Of a stretch of DNA of 64,000 nt, positions 17,132 to 25,431 are shown one piece after another. The notes under the pieces are model-generated. The model searched no databases and was not told where the DNA came from. It saw only the letters and a program-made list of their open reading frames with translations. Source of the stretch: Hyphomonas sp. (GTDB lineage: Bacteria; Pseudomonadota; Alphaproteobacteria; Caulobacterales; Hyphomonadaceae). The position numbers and the translations under genes are program-made. Numbering within the stretch: the first letter of the stretch is position 1; each line of letters begins with the position of its first letter. The DNA lies in the NCBI RefSeq assembly GCF_018402285.1, contig NZ_JAGYJH010000003.1, positions 1,302,001 through 1,366,000 on the forward strand, given 5' to 3'.

Positions 17132-18094
17132 TTAAGGATCGATGTTGTGCAGGAATTCCAGGATGGTCTGGTTGACCGCTTCAGGCGCTTCCTGCTGGGT
17201 CCAGTGGCCAATACCCGGGATCATCCTGTTGATCCGCAGGTCTTTTACAAAGTGCGGCATCATCTCGATGGCGGCGGCCGCCATCATCACCACCCCATCT
17301 GCCGTTCCGGCTACGAACATGGCGGGCTGATGGATTTCCATCGGCGCGCCTTCGGTCTGCTGCCAGTGCAGGTCGTGGTTGCGGTAATAGTTGATCGGCC
17401 CGCGCATGCCTGAGGTCTTGAACTCCGACACATAGAAATCGAGGTCGTCGTCTGTCAGCCATTTCGGCAGCGTCTCCGGATAGGGCAGGCTTGTGAGCAG
17501 GTCGTCGTCTTCGGTCTTTGGCGTCAGCTTGGTCAGGTCTGTCTCGCCCGCCGCCATGATCAGGAACTTGCGCAGGGCAGTATACATGTCCTTCTCGAAC
17601 TCGGCTTCCGCCACGCCCGGCTCCTGGAAATAGAGCTGGTAGAAGAACTGGCCCTTGAACATCTCCCGCATCATCGCCATCGGCTGCACCGGCGAGCGCG
17701 GCATGAAGGGCACCGAAAGTCCGCCGACGGCACGTACCTTGTCGGGATGGAACAGGGCGGTTGCCCAGGCGGTCGGCGCGCCCCAGTCATGGCCGATGAC
17801 GACGGCAGTTTCATACCCCAAAGCCGGGATTAGGCCGATGATGTCCTTAATCACTTCGGTCTGGACATAGTCGGAAATGTTCGGCGGTTTGTCGCTCTTG
17901 CCATAGCCGCGCATGTCCGGCGCGACGACACGATAGCCTGCCGCTGCCAGCGGCGCGAACTGGTGCCGCCAGGAATACCAGGATTCGGGAAACCCGTGTA
18001 GCAGGAGCACCAGCGGGCCTTCGCCCGCCTCGGCAATGTTTAGCTCGATGCCGTTGGTCGCAACCCGGCGCTGAGTAACGCCCGGCCAGCTCAT
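17132..18094 (-). CDS. alpha/beta hydrolase, soluble epoxide hydrolase type
   Basis: 320 residues. The oxyanion motif LLLHGFPESWYSWRHQF (30-46) and nucleophile elbow GHDWGAPTAW with Asp103 are typical of epoxide hydrolases and dehalogenases. GPINYYRN carries the cap Tyr that activates the epoxide, and GIGHWTQQEAPE has the catalytic His. The cap-domain Tyr and Asp nucleophile together favour an epoxide hydrolase over an esterase. The start overlaps the amidohydrolase stop by four bases (ATGA), so the two are translationally coupled. Its likely substrate would be an epoxide made by a flavin or other monooxygenase in the pathway. Confidence 0.88.
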   Translation of the reverse strand: MSWPGVTQRRVATNGIELNIAEAGEGPLVLLLHGFPESWYSWRHQFAPLAAAGYRVVAPDMRGYGKSDKPPNISDYVQTEVIKDIIGLIPALGYETAVVIGHDWGAPTAWATALFHPDKVRAVGGLSVPFMPRSPVQPMAMMREMFKGQFFYQLYFQEPGVAEAEFEKDMYTALRKFLIMAAGETDLTKLTPKTEDDDLLTSLPYPETLPKWLTDDDLDFYVSEFKTSGMRGPINYYRNHDLHWQQTEGAPMEIHQPAMFVAGTADGVVMMAAAAIEMMPHFVKDLRINRMIPGIGHWTQQEAPEAVNQTILEFLHNIDP

Positions 18095-19788
18095 GCGGCC
18101 ACCAGCGGACGGGTCTCCGCAGCTTCGCCCGGCAGGATCGCGCCGCGCGTGTCGTCCTTGTAACCGGCTGCAGCCGACCAGGCGACACCGCCGCCAACCA
18201 CAACAGTGTCCACACCGTGGGAGGCGCGCACATAGCGTTTGCCGTCGCCGGGAACGTCCTGAACATAGGTCTCTTCGCCCCGGTCGATGGTCGCCGCGTC
18301 GAACACGACAAGGTCAGCCACATAGCCTTTCTGGATCAGGCCGCGATCAGGAATGCCCCAGATGCCGGCCGTGTCAGAGGTTACCTTCTTGACCGCCTCT
18401 TCGATGCTCATGGCCTTCAGGTTACGGACGAAGTGGGAGAACAGGTATCCTGTGTCGCCATAGGTGGAGAAGGAAAGGATGTGCGCCCCGCCATCGCTGG
18501 CGCCGATATGCACGCGCGGATGCTTCAGCATCGCGCTGACGCGCTCATCATTGTTGTGGCCCATGTTGGCGGCCATGAAATGCGCGTCGAGTTTCTCCTC
18601 GACAGAGAGGTCGATCATCGCTTCCAGCGCCGTGCAGCCGCGCATCTTGCCGATCTCTGCAAGCGTCTTGCCGACATATTTCTGATTGGCCTCGGTCTGT
18701 GCAAAGCGCAGCGTCAGGAACGACCAGAGCGCCATGTTCGGAGTGGCTTCGGCTATCAGCTTCTTGCGGTTTTCCGGGTCGGAGAAGGCTGCAATGATCT
18801 CGTCCTGCGTGCCAAAGCGCATGATCTTGTACCAGCCCGGCATGCGGATGAAGATCAGGCTCGGCACGGCAAAGCTGAAGCTGATGTCGATCGGGCGCGT
18901 CTGAACCTGCGGCCACACACGGGCCCCGCGCGCAAACTGCTCGTCCACCCGCGCCATCACGCGCCCCACGGCCTCCACATTGTCCGCATTGATGAACAGC
19001 GGCGAGAATGTCGTCGGGATCGAATATTTCAGCGAGATTTCCGCCAGCTGATCAAGCCGCGCAATCGTCAGGTCCGGATCGTAGAATTCCGGCACGATCT
19101 GGAGGATACGGCCATACTCGGCCAGCACCGAGGCCAGCGCATCGACTTCGCCGGCGTCCGCATAGCGGCTCGGCACCGGCAGCAGCGTCTCGTCCATGTC
19201 GACATAGCTGGTAGAGAGGCCCACTGCGCCGGCATCGAGGCATTCCCGGAGCACGTCTTGCATGCCGGCGATTTCCCCGGCCGTCGCAGTCCGCTCCATC
19301 GCCGCGTCCCCCATCACCCAGAGACGGATCACGCTATGCCCGACCAGCGGCGCCACATTGATGGCCAGCCCCTTGCGGATGCGTGTGATATATTCGGAAA
19401 ATGTCTCCCAGTCCCAGACGACGCCTTCCTTGAAGGCCTTGTAGGGCATTTCTTCAATCTGGTTGAACATGCCGACAAGCTTCATGCGGTGTTCCGCCTT
19501 CAGCGGCGCCAGGGACAGGGAGCAGTTGCCAGGAACAATCGTCGTCACCCCATGCGAGAGGGCGGGCTTGGCATAGCCATCCCACAGCAGCTGCGCATCG
19601 AAATGCGTATGCGGATCAATAAAGCCGGGCGAAACGACCTTGCCGGAAGCATCCACTTCCTCGCAGCCCTTTTCGGCCACGTGACCTATCTTCGCGATGC
19701 GATTGCCGCTGACGGCAATGTCTGCCTTGTAGGACGGCATGCCCGAGCCATCGACCACTGTGCCGTTCCGGATCACCAGATCATACAT
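18091..19788 (-). CDS. D-aminoacylase/N-acyl-amino-acid deacylase-type amidohydrolase
   Basis: 565 residues of the amidohydrolase superfamily. After a small beta-barrel half (MYDLVIRNGTVVDGSGMPSY) comes the metal motif GFIDPHTHFDAQL (His60, His62), then GHSVIRLWVMG, and a late GASDGGAHI with the conserved Asp. A C-terminal barrel half follows (YVADLVVFDAATI). The closest named family is N-acyl-D-amino-acid deacylase/D-aminoacylase, but sequence alone cannot show which amide is cut. It is the third gene of the operon, starting two bases after the small protein gene. Confidence 0.87.
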   Translation of the reverse strand: MYDLVIRNGTVVDGSGMPSYKADIAVSGNRIAKIGHVAEKGCEEVDASGKVVSPGFIDPHTHFDAQLLWDGYAKPALSHGVTTIVPGNCSLSLAPLKAEHRMKLVGMFNQIEEMPYKAFKEGVVWDWETFSEYITRIRKGLAINVAPLVGHSVIRLWVMGDAAMERTATAGEIAGMQDVLRECLDAGAVGLSTSYVDMDETLLPVPSRYADAGEVDALASVLAEYGRILQIVPEFYDPDLTIARLDQLAEISLKYSIPTTFSPLFINADNVEAVGRVMARVDEQFARGARVWPQVQTRPIDISFSFAVPSLIFIRMPGWYKIMRFGTQDEIIAAFSDPENRKKLIAEATPNMALWSFLTLRFAQTEANQKYVGKTLAEIGKMRGCTALEAMIDLSVEEKLDAHFMAANMGHNNDERVSAMLKHPRVHIGASDGGAHILSFSTYGDTGYLFSHFVRNLKAMSIEEAVKKVTSDTAGIWGIPDRGLIQKGYVADLVVFDAATIDRGEETYVQDVPGDGKRYVRASHGVDTVVVGGGVAWSAAAGYKDDTRGAILPGEAAETRPLVAA

Positions 19789-19790
19789 TT

Positions 19791-20057
19791 TCAGTTTCCT
19801 CCCGAAATTCCTGTTGCCGGTGCGCCGGCATAGCGTTGTGAAGAGGCGATGAGCGCGTCACGGACATGCTCCCAGCTCGCCCCGATGAGGTCTTCCGGCA
19901 CGTTCGTTCCGCAGGTGTCGAACAATGCCCGCACGGCATATTCGTCCAGCGTGATCAGGGTCGTGCCGCCATTCTCGTAGGTCAGCGTCACCAGCAGTTC
20001 TGCGTCGCCGTCATGGGCGGCGGCGATCTGAACTGCGCTGATGACGGCAATGCTCAT
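19791..20057 (-). CDS. small acidic protein of unknown function in the catabolic operon
   Basis: 88 residues, no signal peptide, no domain I recognise. The sequence is mixed alpha/beta with VTLTYENGGTTLITLDEYAVRAL in the middle and a Gly/Ala-rich tail. Its ATG overlaps the stop of the LysM-like gene (ATGA), and its own stop is two bases before the amidohydrolase, so it is firmly part of the operon. It could be a small subunit or chaperone for one of the enzymes. This is a real gene on the basis of coupling and codon use. Confidence 0.75.
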   Translation of the reverse strand: MSIAVISAVQIAAAHDGDAELLVTLTYENGGTTLITLDEYAVRALFDTCGTNVPEDLIGASWEHVRDALIASSQRYAGAPATGISGGN

Positions 20058-20296
20058 GCCTTGGCAGCCGGGGCTTCGACGAAGATCACATCGCTTGGCA
20101 GGATGGGGTTTGTCCCCCGCACGCCCCCGGCGGCGCCCGCGGCCCGCATGAACACGTGCAGGTTCCAGCTCTGCAGGCTGGAGACGGCCTTGGCCGCGTC
20201 CATGCCGGGCAATTCGCGCGCGGCAATGCTGTCCCAGGTATCGCCCGGCCTTGGCAGTATCGACTTGCGTACCCGTGAGAGTTCAGCTGCGGCCAT
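20054..20296 (-). CDS. small LysM-like protein, first gene of the catabolic operon
   Basis: About 80 residues. PRPGDTWDSIAARELPGM, then LQSWNLHVF and ILPSDVIFV, follows the LysM pattern (G-DT-sIA, ...-N, ...-G--i-v) but there is no signal peptide, so peptidoglycan binding in the periplasm is doubtful. Two adjacent ATG codons (20299 and 20296) follow GGGAGG; the second has better spacing and was chosen. The frame stays open far upstream, but that extension would run through the palindrome and terminator and is not credible. Function unknown; it may be a cytosolic assembly or scaffold protein for the operon's enzymes. Confidence 0.7.
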   Translation of the reverse strand: MAAAELSRVRKSILPRPGDTWDSIAARELPGMDAAKAVSSLQSWNLHVFMRAAGAAGGVRGTNPILPSDVIFVEAPAAKA

Positions 20297-20320
20297 CATA
20301 ATCCTCCCGATCTTTGAAAT

Positions 20321-20340
20321 AATTGGAACATGTTCCAATT
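20321..20340. promoter_or_regulatory. perfect 20-bp palindrome, operator of the catabolic operon
   Basis: AATTGGAACATGTTCCAATT is its own reverse complement. The core ATTGGA-N6-TCCAAT recurs exactly upstream of the TonB receptor gene (24194-24211). It ends 25 bases before the first start codon of the operon, where a repressor would block transcription. The TetR protein encoded by the last gene of the operon is the likely binder. Confidence 0.8.
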
Positions 20341-20422
20341 TTTCTGACAAGCGCCTCCCTAAGGGAAACTCCTGAGCTTTTTTCAGGTTTTCGGTCGCCC
20401 CCTTCAGAGCCTCCTGAAATCC

Positions 20423-20456
20423 AAAGAAAAAAGGGGCGCCCCGAAGGACGCCCCGA
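20423..20456 (-). terminator. intrinsic terminator after the glycerophosphodiesterase gene
   Basis: Read on the minus strand, a GGGGCG ... CGCCCC stem with a short loop (20433-20454) is followed at once by TTTTTTCTTT. It lies 34 bases beyond the stop of the gene ending at 20490 and closes the TonB receptor-GDPD unit before the palindrome of the next operon. Confidence 0.85.
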
Positions 20457-20489
20457 AAGTCAGGGAGGAAACTTGCCGCTTCTGCGGTG

Positions 20490-21524
20490 TCAGTCACCGT
20501 CGCGTACTGCGACGGCTGTATCTGGGTAATCAACCCAGATTCCATCAACGCCGGCCTTGATCAGCGCCTTGAGTTCGTCCTGCGCCGTGGCATAGCCTGG
20601 CATCGGCGCGTCATCACGCACCGTATAGACGTGCACCAGCAGGCCTCTGGCATGAGCCTTCTGGACAAAGTCGGTCACCGTGCCGTCGGCATTGAGAATG
20701 TAGGACTTCTCCGCGCCCACGCCGTTGGTGGTCATCTCGTCGATATTGTAGTCGAGGCCGAGCATCTTGTTGTAGGGCGGGCCCACCATGTTCTGGATCA
20801 CCGGCAGGTCGCTCTTGGCAGCAAAGGCGGCCAGGAACTCCGGCTCGAAGCTCTGGATGAATACCGGGATGCCGGCTTCTTCCAGGCCCTTGGCCTTCAT
20901 CGCCTCGATCATCGGGTCGACCATGTCGAGGCCAACGGAGGAATAATACGCCGGCCATTTGGCTTCGACATGCAGGCCGACGATCCGGCCTTCTTTTGCT
21001 GAGGCAAGGGCCACATCCATTACCTCGTCGAAGGTCGCGATGTCGAGCTTGCCGTCATGCTCCTTCGTCCGCGACGGGAATTGCTGGCGGGCTTTCAGCG
21101 TCTTGATCTCGGCGAGGGTAAAATCATCCGCCCACCAGTCTTCTTTTTCGCCCATCGGCGTCGCGCGCTTTACCTTGCGGTCAGCGAATTCCGGCCGGTC
21201 GGCCACATCCGTCGTGGCTGAGAGATAGGCGTCATGCCGGGCAATCAGCACACCGTCCTTGGTCATCACAAGGTCGGGCTCGATGAAGTCAGCCCCTTGC
21301 GCGATCGCGGCTTCATAGCCGGGGATCGTATGTTCGGGATAAAGGCCGCTCGCGCCGCGATGGGCGATGATGATCGGCTTCTCGCCCGAAAGCGTAGCGA
21401 AGGCGGCAGGCGTTTCTGCGGTAGCGGAAGAGGCCGAAGCCTCCTCCAGGCTGGCAGCGGGCGCTGTGGCGGGCGCTGCGCAGCCCGCCAGCAGAATGGC
21501 CACAAGGGTGATCCTATATCTCAT
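20490..21524 (-). CDS. glycerophosphodiester phosphodiesterase, lipoprotein
   Basis: 344 residues. Lipoprotein signal MRYRITLVAILLAGCA with lipobox LAGC, then a low-complexity Ala/Ser linker. The GDPD catalytic signature is complete: IIAHRGASGLYPEHTIPGYE, ADFIEPDLVMTKDGVLIARHD (Glu and Asp metal ligands, second His), and a late GVDGIWVDYPD. The length and insertion match periplasmic GlpQ-type enzymes, which release glycerol-3-phosphate and an alcohol from glycerophosphodiesters. It begins 24 bases after the TonB receptor stop, so imported or surface-bound phosphodiester lipids could be the shared substrate. Confidence 0.92.
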   Translation of the reverse strand: MRYRITLVAILLAGCAAPATAPAASLEEASASSATAETPAAFATLSGEKPIIIAHRGASGLYPEHTIPGYEAAIAQGADFIEPDLVMTKDGVLIARHDAYLSATTDVADRPEFADRKVKRATPMGEKEDWWADDFTLAEIKTLKARQQFPSRTKEHDGKLDIATFDEVMDVALASAKEGRIVGLHVEAKWPAYYSSVGLDMVDPMIEAMKAKGLEEAGIPVFIQSFEPEFLAAFAAKSDLPVIQNMVGPPYNKMLGLDYNIDEMTTNGVGAEKSYILNADGTVTDFVQKAHARGLLVHVYTVRDDAPMPGYATAQDELKALIKAGVDGIWVDYPDTAVAVRDGD

Positions 21525-21548
21525 GTCAGTATCTCCTCCGTAACCGGA

Positions 21549-23987
21549 TCAGAACTTCACGTAGGCGCCGGCCTTCAGCATCTGCGGCTTGCCGCGGATG
21601 ATGGTGTGCAGACCGAAAGCACCACCTGTATTGCCGACATCAATCAGGTATTCCTCGTCCAGGAGGTTCTCGCCCTGAACATAAACGCCCCAGCGCTCGC
21701 TGGCGCTGTCAAAGCCTGCGCGCAGGTTGACGAGGCCGTAAGCGTCCTCTTTTTCGACCACCGTCCTGCCATCGGGAAAGGTTTCCCGAATGCGGGCAAA
21801 GCTGCTGGTGCCATCGGGGATATAGTCGAAGCCGTTATCATCCTCGAAGAATTGCTCGCTCTTCCAGATATAGCTCGGCGTTATCGAGAAAGTGCCATGC
21901 TCGGCATACGGAAGGGTGATGTCGGCGGCCAGAGAGAAGCTCTGCTCGGGGCTCATCCGGAACCGGTTGCCAGCAAACTGCAGCGGGTTGCCGTTGCTGT
22001 CCTCGTCATCATATTCGGAGAAGTTGTAGGCGTAAGTGCCCAGCAGGCGGATATTGTCCGTCACCAGAGCCTGACCGTCAAACTCGAAACCATACTGGGT
22101 CGCATTGCCCGAGTTCTCCACCACAAAGATACCGTTGATCGGGTCAAAGCGGCTGGTCTGGAAGTTCTCATACTGGCCATAGTAAACCGAAGTCGTCATC
22201 TGCAGGCGGTCATCGAAGAACCGGCCGAACATGCCCGTCTCCACATTGTCGAGCGTCTCGGCGTCGACCACCGAAACGTTCCGTCCCGAAATCGACAGCG
22301 TTTCCGGGCGGCGGCCGCGGCCATAGGACACCCAGCTGTTCACATTGTCAGAGATGCGGTAGGCCGCGTTGAGGCGCCAGGTGAAGGCGCCGTCCGGCTC
22401 GGCTGACGCATTAACCGGATTGCCGATCTGCGCGCGGCTGATCAGAAAGCCCGGGGCGAAGGTTACGGCGTTCAAGCCGCCGCCCAGCGCCGGGTTGCCA
22501 CGCAGAAGTTCGCCGACACTGGATGCTTCAAGTTCGTTGACGGTGTAACGCAGACCGCCCGTCAGCGAGAGCCGGTCGGTCAGATCATAGGTCAGGTCGC
22601 CGAAGAGGTCATAGCTCGTCCGGGCGTCTGTCGTTCTCGCCTGTTCGGCATGGGCAGAGTTCAGCGGGATCAGCGCGCCCTGCTGCAGCAGGCCCACCAC
22701 AGAAAACTGGAACGGGGTCTGGAAGCTGCCGATATTGGCGGCGCCCGGAATGCCCTGCATCATCAGCAGGCCGCGGATCTGCGCCACCGTTGCCCCTGCG
22801 CCGGCCGCGATCTGCGGCAGGAAGAGGGACTGGGCATAGGCCTCGTCGGTCGAGAAGGTGAGGCTGTCGCGGGTTTCATAGTCGAAATAGTTGCCGCCAA
22901 AGAAGCCGGTCAGCCTGCCGCCATTGTCATAGTTGAGGCGCAGTTCCTGGCTGAGGGCCTCGCCTTCACGGGCCTGGTAGAACTGGAGCAGGTTGAAGGC
23001 CGCGCCGTCCGAATCGAAGGCTTCGTTAGAAGTTAGATCACGGTAGTCGGTCAGCGAAGTCAGGGTCCAGGCATCGCTGAGCTGGAATTGGAGGTTTGCG
23101 GTGGTGGCAAAGATCTCGCGGTCATTGCCCAGCTTGTCGCGAACCTGATCGGGGTTGATGTTCATGGCGGTCGGGCCGAACGGGTCGACGACGCCGTTCA
23201 CCGGGAAGAAGCCGGAGGTGAACTGTGTTCCGGTGGACGCGTCGTCCTGATAGTTGACGAACAGGTCGGCGGTGAAGGCCGGTGTGGGCGCCCAGCGGAC
23301 CGCGCCGCGAACAGCGGTCGTGTCCTGGCCCATCAGGTCGGGCGAGTTGGCGGTGTTGGGCACATAGCCGTCCATCCGCTTCACCTGGCCCGCCAGGCGA
23401 AGGGCCAGCGTGTCGCTGAGCGCGAAGTTGTAATAGCCCTCGGCGCGCGCGAAATTATAGTCGCCGCCTTCCAGCGTCACCTTGCCGGAGTTGCCTTCGG
23501 TCGTGGCGCGGTTCTGGATGTAGTTGATGCCCCCGATCAGGGCGCCCTGGCCAAACAGGGTTGCCTGCGGGCCTTTCACCACTTCCACACGCTCGATGTC
23601 ATAGATTGCGATGCTGGTGGCATAGCCCGGCGTCCCGATCGAGACGCCGTTCTGGAAGATGGCCACACGCGGCGCGCCGCCGTCGGCCACAACCCCGCGC
23701 AGCGAATAGGTCGGCGCGTTGAGGCTCTGCGCCTGCACCTGCAGGCCGGGAATGAAGTTGGCGAGATCTTCGATGTCGTCTCCGCCGAGCTTGTCGATCA
23801 GCTCCTGGTCGGTAACGGAGATGTTGATGGGTACATCGATCAGCGACTGCTCGGTCTTCTGTGTCGTAACGGTCACGACTTCGAGGCGGCGCGCGTCTTC
23901 AGCGTCAGCCACTTCGGCAAAGGCGGATAGCTGGCCGGAAACGCCAAGAGCGGCAATGGCGGTGGCGGAAAGGATGCGGAATTTCAT
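21549..23987 (-). CDS. TonB-dependent outer-membrane receptor
   Basis: 812 residues. Signal peptide MKFRILSATAIAALGVSGQLSAFA, TonB box LEVVTVTTQK near residue 35, plug domain (DVPINISVTDQELIDKLGGD, TYSLRGV, VEVVKGPQATLFGQGALIG) and a 22-strand barrel ending in YVKF, with the expected terminal Phe. This plug type is common in receptors for organic substrates rather than siderophores in alpha- and gammaproteobacteria. The operator at 24192-24213 lies upstream, and the GDPD lipoprotein gene follows in the same unit. The cargo is unknown, but the shared operator links it to the catabolic operon at 14824-20296. Confidence 0.93.
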   Translation of the reverse strand: MKFRILSATAIAALGVSGQLSAFAEVADAEDARRLEVVTVTTQKTEQSLIDVPINISVTDQELIDKLGGDDIEDLANFIPGLQVQAQSLNAPTYSLRGVVADGGAPRVAIFQNGVSIGTPGYATSIAIYDIERVEVVKGPQATLFGQGALIGGINYIQNRATTEGNSGKVTLEGGDYNFARAEGYYNFALSDTLALRLAGQVKRMDGYVPNTANSPDLMGQDTTAVRGAVRWAPTPAFTADLFVNYQDDASTGTQFTSGFFPVNGVVDPFGPTAMNINPDQVRDKLGNDREIFATTANLQFQLSDAWTLTSLTDYRDLTSNEAFDSDGAAFNLLQFYQAREGEALSQELRLNYDNGGRLTGFFGGNYFDYETRDSLTFSTDEAYAQSLFLPQIAAGAGATVAQIRGLLMMQGIPGAANIGSFQTPFQFSVVGLLQQGALIPLNSAHAEQARTTDARTSYDLFGDLTYDLTDRLSLTGGLRYTVNELEASSVGELLRGNPALGGGLNAVTFAPGFLISRAQIGNPVNASAEPDGAFTWRLNAAYRISDNVNSWVSYGRGRRPETLSISGRNVSVVDAETLDNVETGMFGRFFDDRLQMTTSVYYGQYENFQTSRFDPINGIFVVENSGNATQYGFEFDGQALVTDNIRLLGTYAYNFSEYDDEDSNGNPLQFAGNRFRMSPEQSFSLAADITLPYAEHGTFSITPSYIWKSEQFFEDDNGFDYIPDGTSSFARIRETFPDGRTVVEKEDAYGLVNLRAGFDSASERWGVYVQGENLLDEEYLIDVGNTGGAFGLHTIIRGKPQMLKAGAYVKF

Positions 23988-24191
23988 GTCAGACCCCGGT
24001 GAAACGGCGCAGGGCGAGCGCCGGTTGCCGGGTCGTTAACGAGCGCCCCGCAGGCGTTCAAATCAAGGTTTTGCGAAACTAATGCTTTGAAAATATTAAA
24101 TTGTTACGGATTTCTGGCTGTGGCCGGATCGCCACGCTCCGGCCGCCCGTTCCCCCGAAAGTAGCTGCGGGTGAGTGGCCCGGCAGGCTAT

Positions 24192-24213
24192 TTATTGGAT
24201 AAAAATCCAATAA
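24192..24213. promoter_or_regulatory. operator upstream of the TonB receptor (ATTGGA-N6-TCCAAT)
   Basis: Perfect inverted repeat with arms TTATTGGAT and ATCCAATAA around AAAA. The core ATTGGA-N6-TCCAAT is identical, in sequence and spacing, to the palindrome at 20321-20340. It lies about 205 bases before the TonB receptor start, which implies a long leader transcript. Confidence 0.75.
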
Positions 24214-24465
24214 CATTCCAGCCGCTGCGCCAACACAACCGGTCAATCATTCTCTCCCGGCGATGGCCCCTGCAAGGTGCCCGGTGAAACCTCGGGTCAC
24301 CCGCTCATAACCTGTCCGCAGGCTGGGATCGCAGGAAGAAACATGACGGCGACGACACACGACTCCCGCAAGTCAGGAACATGGCTGGAGGTAAGCCGGC
24401 CTTTGCGCGCTGAGCCATTTTCATACGTGTCCAAACTGGCACCAGCGCATGCCCAATCTGGTATC

Positions 24466-24512
24466 TTTTGTCCCGGTCTGTCCCGGAATGGCCGAAAGTG
24501 GCAACGTTTTTG
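24466..24512 (+). repeat. 10-bp-phased TGTCC/TGGC element, copy A
   Basis: Pentamers TGTCC, TGTCC, TGGCC, TGGCA begin at 24469, 24479, 24489 and 24499, exactly one DNA turn apart, followed by TTTTTG at 24507-24512. The order and spacing match copies at 38495-38548 and 56374-56416. It does not look like a terminator or a coding remnant. Confidence 0.7.
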
Positions 24513-24665
24513 CGCGTGTTCTGGCGCGGCCGCGCGCGCCTTGTCCAACAATCGGGGTCATCCGTCCACGGCGCTTGTCCACGCGCCATTGCCCGCCGCT
24601 GCGCGACATCCCGCCCTGCCTATCCAGCACAGCCCCCCGCGCGCCCTCCTCCCGGTCCCCCGTCA

Positions 24666-24702
24666 GGGTAAAATACCCGAACCTGAAAAACCAAAATCAG
24701 GT
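24666..24702. repeat. two small inverted repeats beyond the methyltransferase stop
   Basis: GGGTA-AAA-TACCC (24666-24678) and ACCTGA-N10-TCAGGT (24681-24702) lie back to back, 15 bases past the stop of the methyltransferase gene. Neither has a proper T-tract, so they may act as a weak terminator or as mRNA 3' stabilisers. Confidence 0.35.
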
Positions 24703-24716
24703 CGTCCGGAAACGTG

Positions 24717-25406
24717 TCACGTGCCGATCTGCCAGACGCGGGCATGGCGCTGCGAAACGCTTTCCAGTTCCAGACTGGTGGCGATGTCATACTCCGCCAA
24801 CAGCCCGGCCTTTCCCTGGGGCGCATAGGCCCGCCCCGGATCGCCGGCATAGGCCGCCGCGCCGCCGGCGGCCGCTTGCCTCAGCCAAGTGAGGAAGCGC
24901 TGCGCCATGGTCCTCTCATAGAAGATATCCCCCGCCAGGATGACATCGAAATCCGCAGGCGGACGATCAAGCAGGTTCCCGCCAATCCATTGAAGGCAAA
25001 CACCATTTGCCTCCCCGTTCAGCCCCGCAGCCGCCTCGCAAATCGGGTCGATGTCATTGACGGACACCGCACTTGCTCCTGCTGCCGCCGCCGCAATTCC
25101 GACCATTCCACTGCCGCAGGCGATGTCCAGCACGCGCTTGCCCCGCACGATCTCCGGCCGCTCCAGGATCAGCCGCGCCACCGCCTGTCCCCCCGCCCAG
25201 GGAAAGGCCCAGAAGGGCGGCTCGATGCCCTCCCGGTCGAGGTCTTCCTCGGTCGCCGCCCAGATCGGCGTGATCTCGTCGGCCTGCCAGATGTGCAGCA
25301 GCTGCGGCACATCCTGGTGCATCAGCACCAGCCCCTCGACCGGGGCAAGCCGGGTCCTGGCCGCAATGAACGCCCGGTTGCGCGAAAGGATGTCAGCTGC
25401 TGCCAA
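24717..25406 (-). CDS. class I SAM-dependent methyltransferase (ETFB-lysine/PrmA-like)
   Basis: 229 residues. SAM-binding motif I is VLDIACGSGMVGIAAAAAGA, the acidic loop is VSVNDIDP, and motif IV is FDVILAGDIFYE, which resembles the DxFY signature of protein-lysine methyltransferases related to the ETF-beta enzyme and PrmA. PFWAFPWAGGQAVARLI ahead of motif I also fits that group. It lies 25 bases after the DHA2-type MFS gene and could be the last gene of that operon or independently expressed. The target protein cannot be read from sequence. Confidence 0.82.
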   Translation of the reverse strand: MAAADILSRNRAFIAARTRLAPVEGLVLMHQDVPQLLHIWQADEITPIWAATEEDLDREGIEPPFWAFPWAGGQAVARLILERPEIVRGKRVLDIACGSGMVGIAAAAAGASAVSVNDIDPICEAAAGLNGEANGVCLQWIGGNLLDRPPADFDVILAGDIFYERTMAQRFLTWLRQAAAGGAAAYAGDPGRAYAPQGKAGLLAEYDIATSLELESVSQRHARVWQIGT

Positions 25407-25431
25407 GGGGCCCGCCTGCCTGTGAAAATGC

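Larger units (their letters stand above)
23988..24716. other. 729-base gap between TonB receptor and methyltransferase genes
   Basis: No open frame here has a credible ribosome site or protein-like composition; the frames seen are Arg/Pro-rich and overlap on both strands. The gap holds the long leader and promoter region of the TonB receptor, the operator at 24192-24213, the 10-bp-phased element at 24466-24512, and two small inverted repeats near the methyltransferase end. Confidence 0.6.

Noticed and set aside
18217..19833. 538-codon open frame on the plus strand
   Set aside because: It is antisense to the amidohydrolase gene across its whole length; its composition is His/Arg/Asp-rich as expected from the complementary frame of a GC-rich gene, and it has no ribosome site.
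24277..24892. Overlapping open frames on both strands in the TonB-methyltransferase gap
   Set aside because: Arg/Pro/Ser-rich, overlapping one another on both strands, without ribosome sites, and crossing the phased element; no sign of coding constraint.
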